Assembly: GCF_001594145.1 (NCBI RefSeq)
Contig: NZ_LVCF01000004.1
Coordinates: forward strand, 1 to 64,000
DNA length: 64,000 nucleotides
Origin: Branchiibius sp. NY16-3462-2
Lineage (GTDB): Bacteria; Actinomycetota; Actinomycetes; Actinomycetales; Dermatophilaceae
Reading direction: 5' to 3'
Positions 41,389-50,623 of the stretch are shown in pieces. The notes beneath the pieces were generated by a model, which ran no database searches, was not told the origin of the DNA, and worked only from the letters and a program-made list of their open reading frames with translations. A program made the translations under genes and the position numbers. Every line of letters begins with the position of its first letter. Position 1 is the stretch's first letter.

Positions 41389-42653
41389 CCCCTGGACGTA
41401 CGCCGAGCCGCGGCTTCCTGCGCCAACTTGCCTTCCGCGGTGAGCGGGGTGAGGTCCTCCGGGACCGCATCCCCGGTGCGCAGGTCGATCTGTTCACTGA
41501 TGTAGCGCCAGATGACGGCAGCGGTCGCGGCCAGGGGCACCGCCAGGAACGCGCCGATGATCCCGAACGTGTCACCACCGGCCGCGATCGCCAACAACAC
41601 GATGGCCGGGTGCAACCGCATCGACCGCGACTGCAGCAGCGGCTGCAGCACGTGACCCTCGATCTGCTGCACGGCGATGATGATGATCAGCGCGATGATC
41701 GCCGCGGTCAGCCCCTTGGTGACCAGGGCGACCAGGACGGCCAGGGTCCCGGCGACGAACGCACCGACGATCGGGATGAAGCCACCGAAGAAGGTCAGCA
41801 CCACCAGGGGCCCGACCAGGGGCACGCCCAGCAGGATCAGACCGATACCGATGAAGGTCGAGTCGACCGCGCTCACGATCGCCTGGGTGCGGATGAACCC
41901 GCCGAGGGTGCCGTAGATCCGAGTCAGCACCTCGGTGAAGTGCGCCCCGGCGCCCCGACCGAAGGTCTGGCGGGCCCAGGGCAGGAAGCGGTAGCCGTCC
42001 TTGACGAAGAAGAAGGTCAGGATCAGCGCCACGACCAACGTGATCAGCACGGACCCGGCAGTTGCGACGCCGCTGAAGACGCCGCTGGCGATCTGCTCCC
42101 CGCTGGACTGCAGTCGCTGGGTGATGGCATTGACCGCATCGTCGATCTGGTCGGGGCGCACGTTCAGCGGCGGGCCCTGCAGCCAGTTGCGGATCTGGTT
42201 GACGCCCTTGATGGCGTTGGCACTCAGCTGCGGGGCCTGGTCGACGACCGACGGTGCGAGCGCCGCGAAGATACCGATGATCAGCGCCAATCCGCCGACC
42301 AGCGCGGTCACCGCCGACCAGGTCACCGAGAAGCCGTGCTTGCGCAGCCAGCGAGTGGGCGGCCACAGCAAGGTGGAGGCGATCAGCGCCAACAGCACCG
42401 GCAGCACCGCACTCCAGAACCGGCCGATGACCTCCAGGATCATCCAGGTCGCGATCAGGATGATGATCAGCCGAAGACCCCAACTGGCCAGCCACCGCAC
42501 GCCGTCGCCGATGATCTGCGCCCGGTCGACACCCTCGTTCGTGGTCCGCTCGATGGCTTGATCAGCCCGGGGAGCCGGGTCCTGCTCGGCCAACGGATCG
42601 GGGTCAGGTTCGGAGCGCTGTACCGTGTGCACGCCTTTCGTCGGCAGCCGCAT
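41385..42653 (-). CDS. AI-2E/PerM family membrane permease
   Basis: 422 aa with about eight hydrophobic segments in the usual pattern (VGGLALIIGIFAALAPSVV; LITLVVALILTFFFVKDG; ILLGVPLVGPLVVLTFFGGF). The C-terminal GHVLQPLLQSRSMRLHPAIVLLAIAAGG (short piece GHVLQPLLQSRSM) is the family signature. Members export AI-2 or act as sodium/proton antiporters. Cytoplasmic acidic N-terminus of about 55 residues. Divergent from the VWA gene. Confidence 0.9.
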   Translation of the reverse strand: MRLPTKGVHTVQRSEPDPDPLAEQDPAPRADQAIERTTNEGVDRAQIIGDGVRWLASWGLRLIIILIATWMILEVIGRFWSAVLPVLLALIASTLLWPPTRWLRKHGFSVTWSAVTALVGGLALIIGIFAALAPSVVDQAPQLSANAIKGVNQIRNWLQGPPLNVRPDQIDDAVNAITQRLQSSGEQIASGVFSGVATAGSVLITLVVALILTFFFVKDGYRFLPWARQTFGRGAGAHFTEVLTRIYGTLGGFIRTQAIVSAVDSTFIGIGLILLGVPLVGPLVVLTFFGGFIPIVGAFVAGTLAVLVALVTKGLTAAIIALIIIIAVQQIEGHVLQPLLQSRSMRLHPAIVLLAIAAGGDTFGIIGAFLAVPLAATAAVIWRYISEQIDLRTGDAVPEDLTPLTAEGKLAQEAAARRTSRG

Positions 42654-42727
42654 CGACGTCTCCTGTCTGAATCGGGCTCACGAGTTGTGAGCAACGACAC
42701 ACTACGAAGCGGTAACCTACGTCAGTC

Positions 42728-44368
42728 ATGGGACGCCATTCCTCCTCGTCCGCCATGAGCAGCGGCCGGTGGCCGAAGCGCGTAGCGATCGCCGGCGGCA
42801 CCTGCGTCGCGCTCGGTCTTGGCGTCGTCGGTGCTTCCAGCGTGCTCAAGGGTAACGAGCCAGCGATAGCGACCTGTGCCAGTAGTACGACTGTGCGTGT
42901 CGCCGCTCCCGCTGCGATCGCGACGACCGTGGACGACCTGACCCGTAGCGCGGAGGCCGGCTCGTGCATCGACTACCAGGTGAGCACGGTGTCGTCGTAC
43001 GACCAGGACCAGCAACTCACCTCCGGTGCCCCGGGACCGGACGTCTGGATCTCGGACAGCTCGCTGTGGACGCAGGACGTGAGTACGGCGCTGGGCAGCT
43101 CTGCGCCGAGCCCCGGGCCGACGATCGCCACCAGTCCGGTCGTGGTGGCGGTGCCCCATTCGCTGAAGACCCAGCGGTGGGCCACCGGAACGCCGACGTG
43201 GAGCGCGCTGCTCGCCATGGACGTTCCGTTGACGGTGCTGAACCCGCAAGCCTCCACCCCGACGATCATGGCCCTCGCCGACGCCAACACCCAGATCAGG
43301 ACCGACAACGACCGGACCACCTACTTCCTGGCCATGTTGCGACTGACCCGTAGCGCCCTGCCGCGCGCCGAGTTGATGACCCACGCCGCCGAGGGCTCGC
43401 GAACGGCCCGCGCCTTCGTCGCCAGCGAGCAGGAGATTGTTGCGTACAACAGTGACCACGAAACCGCGCCGTTGAGTGCGGTCGCGCCCGCGTCGGGCGC
43501 GGCGCAGCTGACCTATCAGGTGCTCTACCCCCATCGGTCCACGCCGCTACCCGACAAGGCCAGGGACCTGCTGGAGAAGACGCTGACCTCCAGCGATGCC
43601 AAGTCGGCGTTCTGCCAGGCCGGTTTCCGGGTGCCGGACAGCAACCCGCCGGCCGGTAGTCCGGTCGCCGCAGACGTCGTGCTGAGCAAGGCGCCCAGCG
43701 ACCGGATCCGCACCAGCACCCTGACGTCCTGGAACGATCTCGGGCGCGACGACCGCATGCTGGTGGCGGTCGACGCCTCCGGATCCATGGGTGACCCCGT
43801 TGACGCCAACGGCACGAGCCGCATGTCGCTGTTCCAAGGAGTAGCCCGACTCGCGCTCGCGGCACTTCCGCAGACCGGGCAGATGGGTGCCCTGGCGTTC
43901 AGCACCGCATTGCCCGGCGGGTACAAGTGGTTCTCCGATGGGGTGCGGCCGCTGCCGGTGGTCAAGGGCCAACTGCTCAAGGCCGTGGGGGACGCGATGA
44001 GCTACGTCCAGCAGCACGGTGACACACCGCTGTACGACGCCACGTGGGCGGCCTACGACTACATGACCAAGTCCTACGACCCCAAGTACGTCAACGCGGT
44101 GGTCGTCCTCACGGACGGTAAGAACGACAACCCGGACGGCACGCTCGATCTCAGCACCCTCCTGGGCAGGCTGAAGGCCGCGTACAACAAGGACAAGCCG
44201 GTCAAGATCGTCACCATCTCGTTGTCCCGCGAGACCGACCCGGACGCCCTCAAGTCCATCAGCGCTGCGACCGGTGGACTCTTCTACCAGGTCGACAAGC
44301 CGGAGCAGATCACCGGCGTGTTCATCGACGCCTTCCTGCATAGAGGAACTCCTCTGCCGGCGGGATAG
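42728..44368 (+). CDS. Membrane-anchored protein with solute-binding-like and VWA domains
   Basis: 546 aa. An N-terminal signal/anchor (VAIAGGTCVALGLGVVGASSV) is followed by a periplasmic-binding-like region (about residues 55-320; VRVAAPAAIATTVDDL, GPDVWISDSSLW). A von Willebrand A domain follows at about 340-540 with a full MIDAS start, D349-A-S-G-S. Later MIDAS parts are in DTPLYDATWAAYD and VVVLTDGKNDN. The fusion of a type 2 solute-binding fold and VWA is common in actinobacterial surface proteins of unknown task. Followed by the helicase-like gene after 9 bp. Confidence 0.85.
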   Translation: MGRHSSSSAMSSGRWPKRVAIAGGTCVALGLGVVGASSVLKGNEPAIATCASSTTVRVAAPAAIATTVDDLTRSAEAGSCIDYQVSTVSSYDQDQQLTSGAPGPDVWISDSSLWTQDVSTALGSSAPSPGPTIATSPVVVAVPHSLKTQRWATGTPTWSALLAMDVPLTVLNPQASTPTIMALADANTQIRTDNDRTTYFLAMLRLTRSALPRAELMTHAAEGSRTARAFVASEQEIVAYNSDHETAPLSAVAPASGAAQLTYQVLYPHRSTPLPDKARDLLEKTLTSSDAKSAFCQAGFRVPDSNPPAGSPVAADVVLSKAPSDRIRTSTLTSWNDLGRDDRMLVAVDASGSMGDPVDANGTSRMSLFQGVARLALAALPQTGQMGALAFSTALPGGYKWFSDGVRPLPVVKGQLLKAVGDAMSYVQQHGDTPLYDATWAAYDYMTKSYDPKYVNAVVVLTDGKNDNPDGTLDLSTLLGRLKAAYNKDKPVKIVTISLSRETDPDALKSISAATGGLFYQVDKPEQITGVFIDAFLHRGTPLPAG

Positions 44369-44371
44369 CCT
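44366..44371 (+). promoter_or_regulatory. -10 element made from the upstream stop codon
   Basis: TAGCCT: its TAG is the stop codon of the VWA gene. Six bases later is the GTG start at 44378. Candidate leaderless promoter for the helicase-like gene. Confidence 0.4.
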
Positions 44372-44377
44372 GTCGCA

Positions 44378-47300
44378 GTGAACGATCGACCCGACCGGAA
44401 CGCCCTGGTGGACGCAGCGGTCAATGAGTGGTCGCGGCACCTGATCGGCCTCGGCGGGCCCAACAATCTGCTGTGGGCGACACCCGGTGAACCCACCGAA
44501 GTGGACCTGTCGCGGGCCCACCCCGGCGGTCTGGCCCGGTTGCTGTCGGGTGCCGTCGTCGGCTTACCGGAGCTGGTGCGTGAGCCGAGCGCGCTGGCGA
44601 CACTGACCGCTCGCGCCGAGGCCCTGCAGCAACGCGTCGAGGTGCTGCGCGAGCAGGTCGGTCTGCTCACCTGTTATCTGGCGATGGGTACGGCGACCTG
44701 GGAGCAACCGGGTAACACCCCTCGCGCACCGGTCATCTTGTGGCGTGCTGACATCGCCCGTGATCACAGTGGACGGATCACGATCCAGCTGGTCGGTGAC
44801 ATCGAGGTCAACCCCGCGCTTACGTCGTACCTGCGGGCCCAGGGGATCGAACTGGACGACGGTGAGGTGCTGCGGGTCTCGCGCTCCGGTGACGTGTTCG
44901 ACCTCAGTCAGGCCTTCGACCTCGTCGAGCGGGCCGCGACGCTTCCGCGGTTCCGGATCGAGCGGTCGCGGGTCATCGATTCCTTCAGCTACGTGAAGGC
45001 GGCCAACGCCCGCGATCTGAGCGGGCAGCGGTCCTGGATCGGCACCCACGACGTCGTGGCAGCGCTGGCCGGTGACCCGGCGGCGGCCCAGCAGGTGGCT
45101 GCCGAGCCGCCGCCGGCGGCGCCGGTGTCGGTGCTGGAGGAGTTCGTGCCCCTCGACCTTGATGCCGATCAGCAACGGGTCATCGAGGCCGTTCGTGCCG
45201 GCGCCCAGCTCACGGTGCACGCCCCTCCCGGCTGTGGCACGAGTCAGGCGATCGCCGGGCTGGTGGCCGGGTTGGCGATGGACGGTCGCCGCACGCTGGT
45301 CGTGACGCAGGCCTGGGCCGATGGTGACGCACTGGTGGACCGCCTGGAGCAGGTCGGCCTGGGCGACGTGCTCCTCGACGTACGTTCGCAGACGGCTGCG
45401 GCCCTCACCGACCGGTTGCGCGCGCAGTTGGCGGATCTGGCCGCCACGGTCGACGATCCGGCGGCCGCGGAGCCCGCGGCCCTGCCGGCGACGGTCGCCG
45501 CGCTCGAGCAACAGTGGGCGGCCGAGCAAGAGCTGCGCGCGCCGTGGGGCGTCAGCCCGGCGCAGTGCCGTCGGGCGCTGGCAGACATGAGCGGTCAAGA
45601 GTACGACGGCAGCAACCGTCGGTTGGCGATCGACGACCTGGTGGCGGTCAGCGTGGAGCGCCTCTACGCACTGTCCGACGCCCTGCACGCCGCGGTCGAT
45701 GCCGGCGCCTGGTCGGGCGGATCGGCGAACGACCCGTGGTTCGGAGCGCGGGTCGTGGGCACCGAACACCGCCAACGCACCGCCCAACTCGTCGCGGATC
45801 TGGCCGGTGGCGGTCTGGATGCAGAACGAGCGACGATCACCGAGTTGTCCGACGAGGTCGGACTGGCCCGACCCCGCTCGTTGCTGGAGGCCCAGGACCA
45901 GTTGGACCTGATGGCCGGGGTGTTTCAGACGTTGGAGGCCTTCAGCCCGGAGGTCTTCGGAGCAGGTCTTCCGGAGATGGTCGCCGGCACCGCGGACGGC
46001 GAGGGGGCACCCACCAACCTGGGCATGTTCGAACGGCGGCGGTTGCGCAGCCAGGCCAAGCGCCTGCTGCGGCCGGGCACGAGCACGCACAATCTGCACG
46101 GACTGTTGCAGCGGGCACTCAAGCAGCGCACCCGGTGGCAGGCGCTCGCCGGCAAGGGCAGCGTGCCGACCGCCCCACTGCGCACCCCGCAGGTCGCCGC
46201 CCAGGTCGAATCGTTGCGCGGCCGATTGGAGTGGCTCGAGGCCAGGCTCGCCGGGAGTACCTCGGCCCGCAGTCTGGTCGACAGCGACTTCGATGAGATC
46301 CAGGTGCTGACCGAGCGGCTGCGCGACGCTGACGACCGGTTGGCGGTGGTTCCTGAAGTCATCGGAACCCTGGATCTGTTGCGGGCCAACGGATTCGGCG
46401 ACTTGTTGGACGATCTGGCCGCACGGGATGCCAGCGCCGACGAGGCCTCCTGGCAGGTTCGCTGGGTGTGGTGGAGTTCGGTCCTGGGGCACGCCCAGCG
46501 CACGGACCCGGTCCTGGCGGCGCACGACGCGGACGCCGCGCGTTCGTTGGAACAGGCCTACCGCGACGACGACGCCGCTCACGTGCGAGCCGGTGCGGCG
46601 GCAGTGCGCGACCGGGTGCGCCGACAGGTCGAGCGGGTGCGTGTCGACCTGCCGGACCAGGTCGTGACGGTGCGTAGTCGGGTCCTGCATCCCGGCGCCC
46701 TCCTGGGCCAGGCTCCCGAGTTGTTGACCGCGTTGCGGCCGGCCTGGTTGGTCAGCCCGCTCGCGGTGGCGGCGACCGTGGCCACCGGGCTGTGGTTCGA
46801 CGTCGTGATCTTCGACGGTGGTGGTCAGGTGCCGCTGCCCGAGGCACTGCCGGCGATCACCCGGGCCGGCCAGGTGGTCGTCTTCGGCGACCGCACGCAG
46901 GAGGTCGTCCTGCCGCGCGCACTGACGTCACCGTCGGCGCCGTCGCTGTTCCAAGCGCTGGAACCCCTTGCGCCACAGCTGAATCTGACTCACGACTACC
47001 GCAGTTTCGATGAACGGTTGTCCGCGTTCGGGGCGGTGCGCCGGTACGCCGGGGACGTTGCTGGTTTCCCGGCGGCCGGGGGTGGCAACGTCATCGCCAT
47101 GAGGACGGTGCACGAGGATCGCATCGTCCCCGCTGCGGTGTCAGCGATCCGGGAGGCGGTGGCGGCGGACCCGGACGGGTCTCTGGTCGTGGTCACCTGG
47201 ACCCCGATGCTGGCCGAGCGGATCCAGAGCGAACTCCTGCAGCGTCACGACGATCCGGACCTCCGCCGGCGCTTGGCCGCCGCCGAGCGCACGATCGTGA

Positions 47301-47983
47301 TCGGCGATGTCGTGACCACGCGATCGATCACCGCGGACACCGCGATCGTGGTGCTCGCCGACGAGCGTGGCGGTGCCGCACTGCTGCAGGCGATGGGCGC
47401 CGAGGGCGCGATGGTCCGGTTCTGGAGTGCAGTAAGCAGAGCCCGCAGACGCCTGATGGTCCTGAGCACCCTTGACCCGCAGACCTTCCCGGAGGACAGG
47501 TTGCGCACCACCGGCTCGCGGACCCTTCGGGACTATCTGCGCTACTGCGCCGCTGGTGGCGACCAGCAGTCGCTGCAGGTGCAGTCACTGGAACAGAGCA
47601 CGCCGCGCCGGCGGCGGCGAACCGCCTCCTCCGGGAGTGTGCTCGATGCTCCGGTACTCCCCGCCACGATCCGGCCCGAGGTTCCGGTGTTGATCGAGGC
47701 GTTGGGGGCGCAGTTGCGTTCGCGTGGGCTGACGGCGATCCCGTCGTACGGCGTGTCCGGGCGTCCGGTCGAACTCGCGGTCGGCGGGGCAGATGGACGG
47801 CTGGTGGTGGCGGTGGAGTCCGACGACAGCGACCACACTGAGACGCTGCGCTTCCGGCTGCGGCTGCGTCCTGAGCAACTGGCCGCTCGTGGCTGGCGCA
47901 CCGAGACGGTCTACGGCCAGGACCTACAGCAGGATCTGGCGGCAGAAGCCGACCGCTTGGCCTCGGTACTGGAATCGCTATGA
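44378..47983 (+). CDS. Helicase-like DUF4011/AAA protein with lost Walker residues
   Basis: 1201 aa. N-terminal DUF4011-like part (about 1-230; NEWSRHLIGLGGPNNLLW), a split SF1 helicase-like core (about 255-1080), and a C-terminal nuclease-like region (about 1095-1201; PVLIEALGAQLRSRG, RPEQLAARGWRTETVY). The Walker A place reads HAPPGCGTSQAI (about 281-292), without the catalytic Lys. Walker B is VIFDGGGQVP (D813), without the Glu of DEASQ. The last helicase motif AVSRARRRLMVL remains. It therefore probably does not hydrolyse ATP normally. A DNA-binding scaffold or defence sensor is possible. Confidence 0.8.
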   Translation: MNDRPDRNALVDAAVNEWSRHLIGLGGPNNLLWATPGEPTEVDLSRAHPGGLARLLSGAVVGLPELVREPSALATLTARAEALQQRVEVLREQVGLLTCYLAMGTATWEQPGNTPRAPVILWRADIARDHSGRITIQLVGDIEVNPALTSYLRAQGIELDDGEVLRVSRSGDVFDLSQAFDLVERAATLPRFRIERSRVIDSFSYVKAANARDLSGQRSWIGTHDVVAALAGDPAAAQQVAAEPPPAAPVSVLEEFVPLDLDADQQRVIEAVRAGAQLTVHAPPGCGTSQAIAGLVAGLAMDGRRTLVVTQAWADGDALVDRLEQVGLGDVLLDVRSQTAAALTDRLRAQLADLAATVDDPAAAEPAALPATVAALEQQWAAEQELRAPWGVSPAQCRRALADMSGQEYDGSNRRLAIDDLVAVSVERLYALSDALHAAVDAGAWSGGSANDPWFGARVVGTEHRQRTAQLVADLAGGGLDAERATITELSDEVGLARPRSLLEAQDQLDLMAGVFQTLEAFSPEVFGAGLPEMVAGTADGEGAPTNLGMFERRRLRSQAKRLLRPGTSTHNLHGLLQRALKQRTRWQALAGKGSVPTAPLRTPQVAAQVESLRGRLEWLEARLAGSTSARSLVDSDFDEIQVLTERLRDADDRLAVVPEVIGTLDLLRANGFGDLLDDLAARDASADEASWQVRWVWWSSVLGHAQRTDPVLAAHDADAARSLEQAYRDDDAAHVRAGAAAVRDRVRRQVERVRVDLPDQVVTVRSRVLHPGALLGQAPELLTALRPAWLVSPLAVAATVATGLWFDVVIFDGGGQVPLPEALPAITRAGQVVVFGDRTQEVVLPRALTSPSAPSLFQALEPLAPQLNLTHDYRSFDERLSAFGAVRRYAGDVAGFPAAGGGNVIAMRTVHEDRIVPAAVSAIREAVAADPDGSLVVVTWTPMLAERIQSELLQRHDDPDLRRRLAAAERTIVIGDVVTTRSITADTAIVVLADERGGAALLQAMGAEGAMVRFWSAVSRARRRLMVLSTLDPQTFPEDRLRTTGSRTLRDYLRYCAAGGDQQSLQVQSLEQSTPRRRRRTASSGSVLDAPVLPATIRPEVPVLIEALGAQLRSRGLTAIPSYGVSGRPVELAVGGADGRLVVAVESDDSDHTETLRFRLRLRPEQLAARGWRTETVYGQDLQQDLAAEADRLASVLESL

Positions 47984-47996
47984 GCTTGGGGCTGTG

Positions 47997-48218
47997 GTGA
48001 ATTCGCCGCGTCGGCATCGTCGGGCGGTTCGGCCCGCGACGGGCGGCGACCCGCAGCGTGAGGTACCGGTGGTCGCCGGTGATGACGACACCGACCACCG
48101 TGAGCCGCCGGTGATGGACACAAAAGCGGCGGCCCGGCAGACCCGTGAGTCTGACGAACCGCCGCTCAGCGGTGACGACCGGTGGTTGCTGGAGCAGCGA
48201 CCACCGCACTGGGAGTAG
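47997..48218 (+). CDS. Small protein with DDRWLLEQRPPHWE end, unknown function
   Basis: 73 aa. GTG 47997 has GGGG five bases upstream and lies 13 bp after the helicase-like gene (a GTG at 47994 is also in frame). Charged, unstructured, with an acidic middle (GDDDTDHREPP). The C-terminus DDRWLLEQRPPHWE I have seen as a conserved end of short actinobacterial proteins next to such helicase-like genes. Probably an accessory to that protein. Confidence 0.65.
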   Translation: MNSPRRHRRAVRPATGGDPQREVPVVAGDDDTDHREPPVMDTKAAARQTRESDEPPLSGDDRWLLEQRPPHWE

Positions 48219-48223
48219 CTGAT

Positions 48224-48655
48224 TCAGCCGTCCGCGGGGTCGGCGACGGTGGAACCGTCGGCGCGGCCGCCACGCTGCTCGCGCAGCAGACCGCGGATGT
48301 CGGACAGGATGTCCTTGTCGGTCTCTTCGTTCTCCGCGTCCTCGATGCCGATGAACTTCTTCGAGCGCTCGTAGGGAACGATGAACAGGAAGTAGAGCAC
48401 CGCTGCGGTCAGCACGAAGACGATCAATGCGTTGATGATCGCGCTGATGCTGATGAAGGTCGACGGGTTGTCCGAGACCAGCCGGAAGCCCAGGCCCTGC
48501 GAGGCGTTCTTGCCGCCGAAGGCGTTAAGCACCGGCTCGATGATGGCGCTGGTGAAGGTGTTCACCAACGTGGTGAACGCGGCGCCGATGACGAACGCGG
48601 TCGCCAGTTCGATCAGGTTGCCTTGGAAAAGGAAGTCCTTGAAGCCCTTCAGCAT
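48224..48655 (-). CDS. mscL: Large-conductance mechanosensitive channel
   Basis: 143 aa from ATG 48655 with AAGGAGA four bases upstream. Family opening MLKGFKDFLFQGNLIELATA, first helix with the tight-pore glycines (AFVIGAAFTTLV), second helix LIVFVLTAAVLYFLFIVP, then a cytoplasmic helix DILSDIRGLLREQ. It opens under membrane tension to release solutes on osmotic downshock. Confidence 0.96.
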   Translation of the reverse strand: MLKGFKDFLFQGNLIELATAFVIGAAFTTLVNTFTSAIIEPVLNAFGGKNASQGLGFRLVSDNPSTFISISAIINALIVFVLTAAVLYFLFIVPYERSKKFIGIEDAENEETDKDILSDIRGLLREQRGGRADGSTVADPADG

Positions 48656-48785
48656 GAAGTCTCCTTGGTCGGGGGATTCGGTCCCGACCGAATCTATCGA
48701 CAATGCCGTCGCGGTTCGACCGCCTCACACGCGCGAACGTGTGGTCCATGCCACAGTGCTGAACACAATCACCCAGTGGTCATCG

Positions 48786-49430
48786 TTAGGCCGCAGGATG
48801 CAACGCCACCGTGAGGCCACCCCCGCCGGAGTCGTCCCCACCAGCGGCGACCGCCGCCGCATCGCTCTGCCTCACCGACAGCAGAACCCGCGGATCGTCC
48901 CGCTCGGTCCACGAGGTCGAGGTGGCAGCTGCGGAGGTCTGCACCACCGTGGTGCCGGCCGCGAGCAGCCGCCCCCCGGCGTACACATCCACCCGATCGC
49001 CCCGGGCCAGCACAGCGGCCAGGGTCGGCTCGACCGGGACACTCAGCACGACCCGGGTGCCGCCCGCCGCCCAGGTCCGGGCGTCCCGGACGCGTGCGGC
49101 GGTCACCGGTTCGCCGGCCCGCATCGGCGCATCGACGACGGCGCCCAGGGCCCGGGCCGTGGTCAGCGGGTCAGGCAGCGGCACGCTCGCCGGCCAGGTC
49201 ACGGACCGTAGATCCGCTGCTGTCAGCCGTTGTCCCGCGCTCAGGTCGTGGGCGGCGACCACGATCGGTCGGGTCGATCCCGCGGAGGTGATGCGCTGCA
49301 CGACCATCAGAGCGGCGATCGCGACTAGCACTGCGGCCAGGATCCGCCGGGCCCGGTGCCGTCGTGCCGTGGCCGCGACACTGCCGCCCCGCCACGAATC
49401 CGGCAGCAAGCGCTGGGCTGGACGTTTCAC
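48786..49430 (-). CDS. SAF-domain protein, CpaB-like
   Basis: 214 aa from GTG 49430 (GTGA overlap with the phosphorylase gene). Cytoplasmic basic start, one membrane helix (ILAAVLVAIAALMVVQRI), then a SAF domain (VVAAHDLSAGQRLTAADLRSV, about residues 57-115) and LARGDRVDVYAGGRLL. It resembles CpaB/FlgA-type assembly factors. It is far from the Tad locus and lacks the full RcpC part, so its role in pili is uncertain. Such a gene beside mscL recurs in actinobacteria as far as I know. Confidence 0.8.
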   Translation of the reverse strand: MKRPAQRLLPDSWRGGSVAATARRHRARRILAAVLVAIAALMVVQRITSAGSTRPIVVAAHDLSAGQRLTAADLRSVTWPASVPLPDPLTTARALGAVVDAPMRAGEPVTAARVRDARTWAAGGTRVVLSVPVEPTLAAVLARGDRVDVYAGGRLLAAGTTVVQTSAAATSTSWTERDDPRVLLSVRQSDAAAVAAGGDDSGGGGLTVALHPAA

Positions 49431-50242
49431 GGCAGGTCGAAGGGCAGCGCCAGTCCGTCGAGGGCGTGGCGGCAGGCGCAGGACGGCGGCTCGGCCGTGG
49501 GCAGCGCCGGGATCGCGGCCGAGATCACGGCGCGCACCTGCTCCAGGTTGCGCTCGAACGCGGCCATGACCTCCTGGTGGGTGACCCCGTCGTCCTGTTC
49601 GACACCGGCATCCAGATCGGTGACCAGGCAGATCGCCGAGTAGCACAGCGCTAGTTCCCGGGCGATCGAGGCCTCCGGCATCCCGGTCATCCCGACGACA
49701 CTCCACCCGGCCTGCTGGTGCCATCGCGACTCCGCCCGGCTGGAGAACCGCGGACCGTTGATCACGACCAGAGTGCCGCCGTCGACGCACTGGTTGGGGA
49801 CCCCGTCGGCCGCTTCCAGCAGTGCGGCACGACCCAGCGGGCAGTAGGGGTCGGCGAAGGCGACGTGCACGACCGTGCCCGGGTCGTCGTACACCGTGTG
49901 CGCCCGCCCCCAGGTGCGGTCGACGACCTGGTCGGGCACCACGAAGGTGCCCGGACCAAACTGCGGTTGCAGCGAACCCACGGCGCTGGGGGAAAGGACC
50001 TGGCGCACGCCGACGCTGCGCAGCGCCCAGAGGTTGGCGCGGTAGTTGATCCGGTGCGGCGGGTAGCGGTGGCCGGGGCCGTGCCGGGGCAGGAAGGCGA
50101 CCTCACGACCACCGACCTCGCCGATCACGACGTCGTCGCTGGGTGCACCGAACGGGGTGTCCACGCTGCGGCGCTGCGCATCGTCTCCGAAGAAGGAGTA
50201 CAGCCCGGAGCCGCCGATGATGCCGACGAGGGATTCGCTCAT
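49427..50242 (-). CDS. mtnP: 5'-methylthioadenosine/thioinosine phosphorylase family
   Basis: 271 aa, purine nucleoside phosphorylase family 2. Phosphate loop GIIGGSGLY at the N-terminus, RHGPGHRYPPHRINYRAN, NGPRFSSRAES, and TGMPEASIARELALCYS. The base-binding stretch VTDLDAG has Asp residues as in MTA phosphorylases, favouring a 6-aminopurine such as methylthioadenosine. It salvages adenine and methylthioribose-phosphate from polyamine synthesis. The SAF gene is coupled downstream. Confidence 0.88.
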   Translation of the reverse strand: MSESLVGIIGGSGLYSFFGDDAQRRSVDTPFGAPSDDVVIGEVGGREVAFLPRHGPGHRYPPHRINYRANLWALRSVGVRQVLSPSAVGSLQPQFGPGTFVVPDQVVDRTWGRAHTVYDDPGTVVHVAFADPYCPLGRAALLEAADGVPNQCVDGGTLVVINGPRFSSRAESRWHQQAGWSVVGMTGMPEASIARELALCYSAICLVTDLDAGVEQDDGVTHQEVMAAFERNLEQVRAVISAAIPALPTAEPPSCACRHALDGLALPFDLP

Positions 50243-50259
50243 GGCCCCGAATGTAGGGG

Positions 50260-50610
50260 CTAGGAGCTGCTGGCCGCCGAGGTGGTTGTGGATGACGAGG
50301 TGCTCGACGACGAGCTGCCGCTGTCAGAAGACTTGGTCGGGCTGCTGTCCGAGGACGGGGATGTGCTCTCGGCCGGCTTCGCGTCGGCCTTCTTGTCAGC
50401 TTTGTCCGCCGAACCAGCGGACTTCTTGCCGGAGTCGCGGCTGTCGTTGCGGTAGAAGCCCGACCCCTTGAAGACGACGCCGACCGCGTTGAACTGCTTG
50501 CGCAACGTGCCGCCGCACTCGGGGCAGACGGTCAGCGCGTCGTCGCTGAAGGACTGCACGATGTCGAAGGCGTGCCCGCAGTCTTTGCACGCGTACGAGT
50601 AAGTGGGCAT
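50260..50610 (-). CDS. FmdB-type zinc ribbon protein with Ser-rich tail
   Basis: 116 aa from ATG 50610. It starts MPTYSYACKDCGHAFD and has CPECGG 18 residues later: the CxxC...CxxC FmdB zinc ribbon. FKGSGFYRND ends the domain at about residue 55. The rest is a low-complexity Lys/Ala then Ser/Thr tail. Function of FmdB proteins is not settled; some act as regulators. No ribosome site, but a leaderless-type -10. Confidence 0.9.
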   Translation of the reverse strand: MPTYSYACKDCGHAFDIVQSFSDDALTVCPECGGTLRKQFNAVGVVFKGSGFYRNDSRDSGKKSAGSADKADKKADAKPAESTSPSSDSSPTKSSDSGSSSSSTSSSTTTSAASSS

Positions 50611-50617
50611 GGGCTCA

Positions 50618-50623
50618 ATTCTA
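50618..50623 (-). promoter_or_regulatory. -10 element made from the antiporter stop codon (FmdB gene)
   Basis: On the minus strand TAGAAT lies seven bases before ATG 50610. Its TAG is the stop codon of the antiporter gene. Candidate leaderless promoter. Confidence 0.5.

Noticed and set aside
44564..46690. 708-codon minus-strand frame opposite the helicase-like gene
   Set aside because: Composition (rich in Arg, His, Gly, Val) and lack of motifs mark it as a shadow of the plus-strand gene.
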